Below, piece after piece: positions 63,362 to 64,000 of a stretch of DNA of 64,000 bases. This DNA is from Fulvimarina uroteuthidis. GTDB lineage: Bacteria; Pseudomonadota; Alphaproteobacteria; Rhizobiales; Rhizobiaceae. The stretch spans positions 310,001-374,000 of the forward strand of contig NZ_JAXLPB010000003.1 in the NCBI RefSeq assembly GCF_034321785.1. Direction: 5' to 3'. Below the pieces are notes generated by a model. That model worked only from the letters and a program-made list of their open reading frames with translations. It made no database searches and was not told the DNA's origin. Position 1 is the first letter of the stretch. Each line of letters starts with the position of its first letter. A program made the translations under genes and the position numbers.

Positions 63362-64000
63362 ATGAGCGAACGACCAATCATCGGTTTCATCGGCGTCGGC
63401 TATATGGGCCACGGCATGGCCAAAAACCTGATCGGGAACGGCTATCGGCTCGTCGTGAAGGGCAATCGCAACCGGCAGCCGGTCGAGAGCCTTCTCGCCA
63501 TGGGTGCGAGCGAGGCCGATACCGCGCGTGAGATGGCCGAGCGCTGCGACGTCATCCATCTCTGCCTTTCGAACTCGCCGGAGGTGGAAGCCGTCATGGA
63601 GGGCGAGGACGGGCTTCTGGCCGGCGCCCGCAAGGGGCTCGTCGTCATCGATGCGACGACGGCCGACCCCGCCTCGACGCTTCGGCTTGCCGGGGCGCTT
63701 GCCGAAAAGGGCGCCACGCTCGTCGACGCGCCGCTCGGGCGCACGCCGAAGGAGGCCGAGGCGGGCACGCTCGACTGCATGGTGGGCGGCGCGCCGGAGA
63801 CGTTCGAGGCGGTCAAGCCCATCATCCAGTGCTGGGCCGGGAACATCCGCCATGTCGGGCCGGTCGGGTCCGGCCACAAGATGAAGCTCATCATGAACTT
63901 CATCTCCATGGGCTATGCCGCGCTCTATGCGGAGGCCACGGTGACCGCCGCTAAGGCCGGCATCCATCCCGAGACGGTGCGCGACGTCATCGGTTCGAGC
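63362..64000 (+). CDS. Beta-hydroxyacid dehydrogenase family oxidoreductase (cut by window end)
   Basis: 213 residues are visible with no stop. The NAD(P)-binding start is IIGFIGVGYMGHGMAKNL. The substrate loop DAPLGRTPKEAEAGTL replaces the commoner DAPVSGG. The catalytic-Lys motif is GSGHKMKLIMNF. This is the 3-hydroxyisobutyrate/tartronate semialdehyde/L-threonate dehydrogenase family. GGGGAGG precedes the ATG. Proximity to the DenD-like gene suggests sugar-acid catabolism. The last part of the C-terminal domain lies outside the window. Confidence 0.8.
   Translation, partial: MSERPIIGFIGVGYMGHGMAKNLIGNGYRLVVKGNRNRQPVESLLAMGASEADTAREMAERCDVIHLCLSNSPEVEAVMEGEDGLLAGARKGLVVIDATTADPASTLRLAGALAEKGATLVDAPLGRTPKEAEAGTLDCMVGGAPETFEAVKPIIQCWAGNIRHVGPVGSGHKMKLIMNFISMGYAALYAEATVTAAKAGIHPETVRDVIGSS

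Noticed and set aside
1..64000. tRNA, rRNA, CRISPR, insertion sequence or prophage
   Set aside because: No tRNA-like cloverleaf with T-loop consensus, no spaced direct repeats, no transposase or integrase and no terminal inverted repeats were seen in any intergenic region.

Overview
This is a GC-rich (roughly 65%) alphaproteobacterial chromosome segment. Several features point to Hyphomicrobiales (Rhizobiales). The first is the run rpsB-tsf-pyrH-frr-uppS-cdsA-rseP-bamA-lpxD-fabZ-lpxA-lpxI-lpxB with LpxI rather than LpxH. Others are a rhizobial-type phosphatidylcholine synthase, a probable lipid A oxidase, EipB, ClpS/ClpA and a DUF1217 protein. I cannot fix the genus. I saw no rRNA, tRNA, CRISPR array, insertion sequence or prophage. 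Long antisense ORFs are by-products of third-position GC bias.

Layout. 1-6934 holds small housekeeping genes: a truncated secreted protein, a DUF421 membrane protein, a PilZ protein, HspQ, an AEC-type carrier, a UbiH-family hydroxylase, phosphatidylcholine synthase and a quinone oxidoreductase. 7086-16908 carries glgX, a Gfo/Idh/MocA dehydrogenase, clpA with clpS, an AzlC/AzlD pair, a HIT protein and a membrane-anchored CX5R phosphatase. 17073-21625 has an outer-membrane barrel resembling lipid A oxidase, a DUF482 acyltransferase, GDPD, RidA and EipB. 21815-35506 is the translation and envelope block: ribosomal protein S2, EF-Ts, UMP kinase, RRF, undecaprenyl diphosphate synthase, CDP-DAG synthase, the site-2 protease RseP, BamA and lipid A synthesis through LpxB. 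The dxr gene that often sits between cdsA and rseP in relatives is absent.

35564-43752 is accessory housekeeping: a GST, a secreted hypothetical, RlmJ, an Old Yellow Enzyme, a six-repeat DUF1217 protein and a molybdopterin oxidoreductase. 44250-53226 is the most unusual part. It has a small Cys/His-rich membrane protein, a 1728-residue protein without a signal peptide, and then a type I secretion ABC transporter and its HlyD-type adaptor. The large protein contains a galactose-oxidase-like domain with all five copper/radical residues recognisable. That domain is flanked by two copies of a LamG-like module and followed by Calx-beta, PA14, C-type lectin, cadherin-like and RTX-like segments. I read it as a secreted, surface-binding copper-radical oxidase with its own exporter.

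53602-64000 has a secreted small protein, a YhaN/YhaO-like (Rad50/SbcD-type) nuclease pair, a DMT transporter, aldose epimerase, and the start of a likely sugar-acid catabolic module. That module contains a D-2-hydroxyacid dehydrogenase, a DenD-like erythronate dehydrogenase and a beta-hydroxyacid dehydrogenase cut by the window end.
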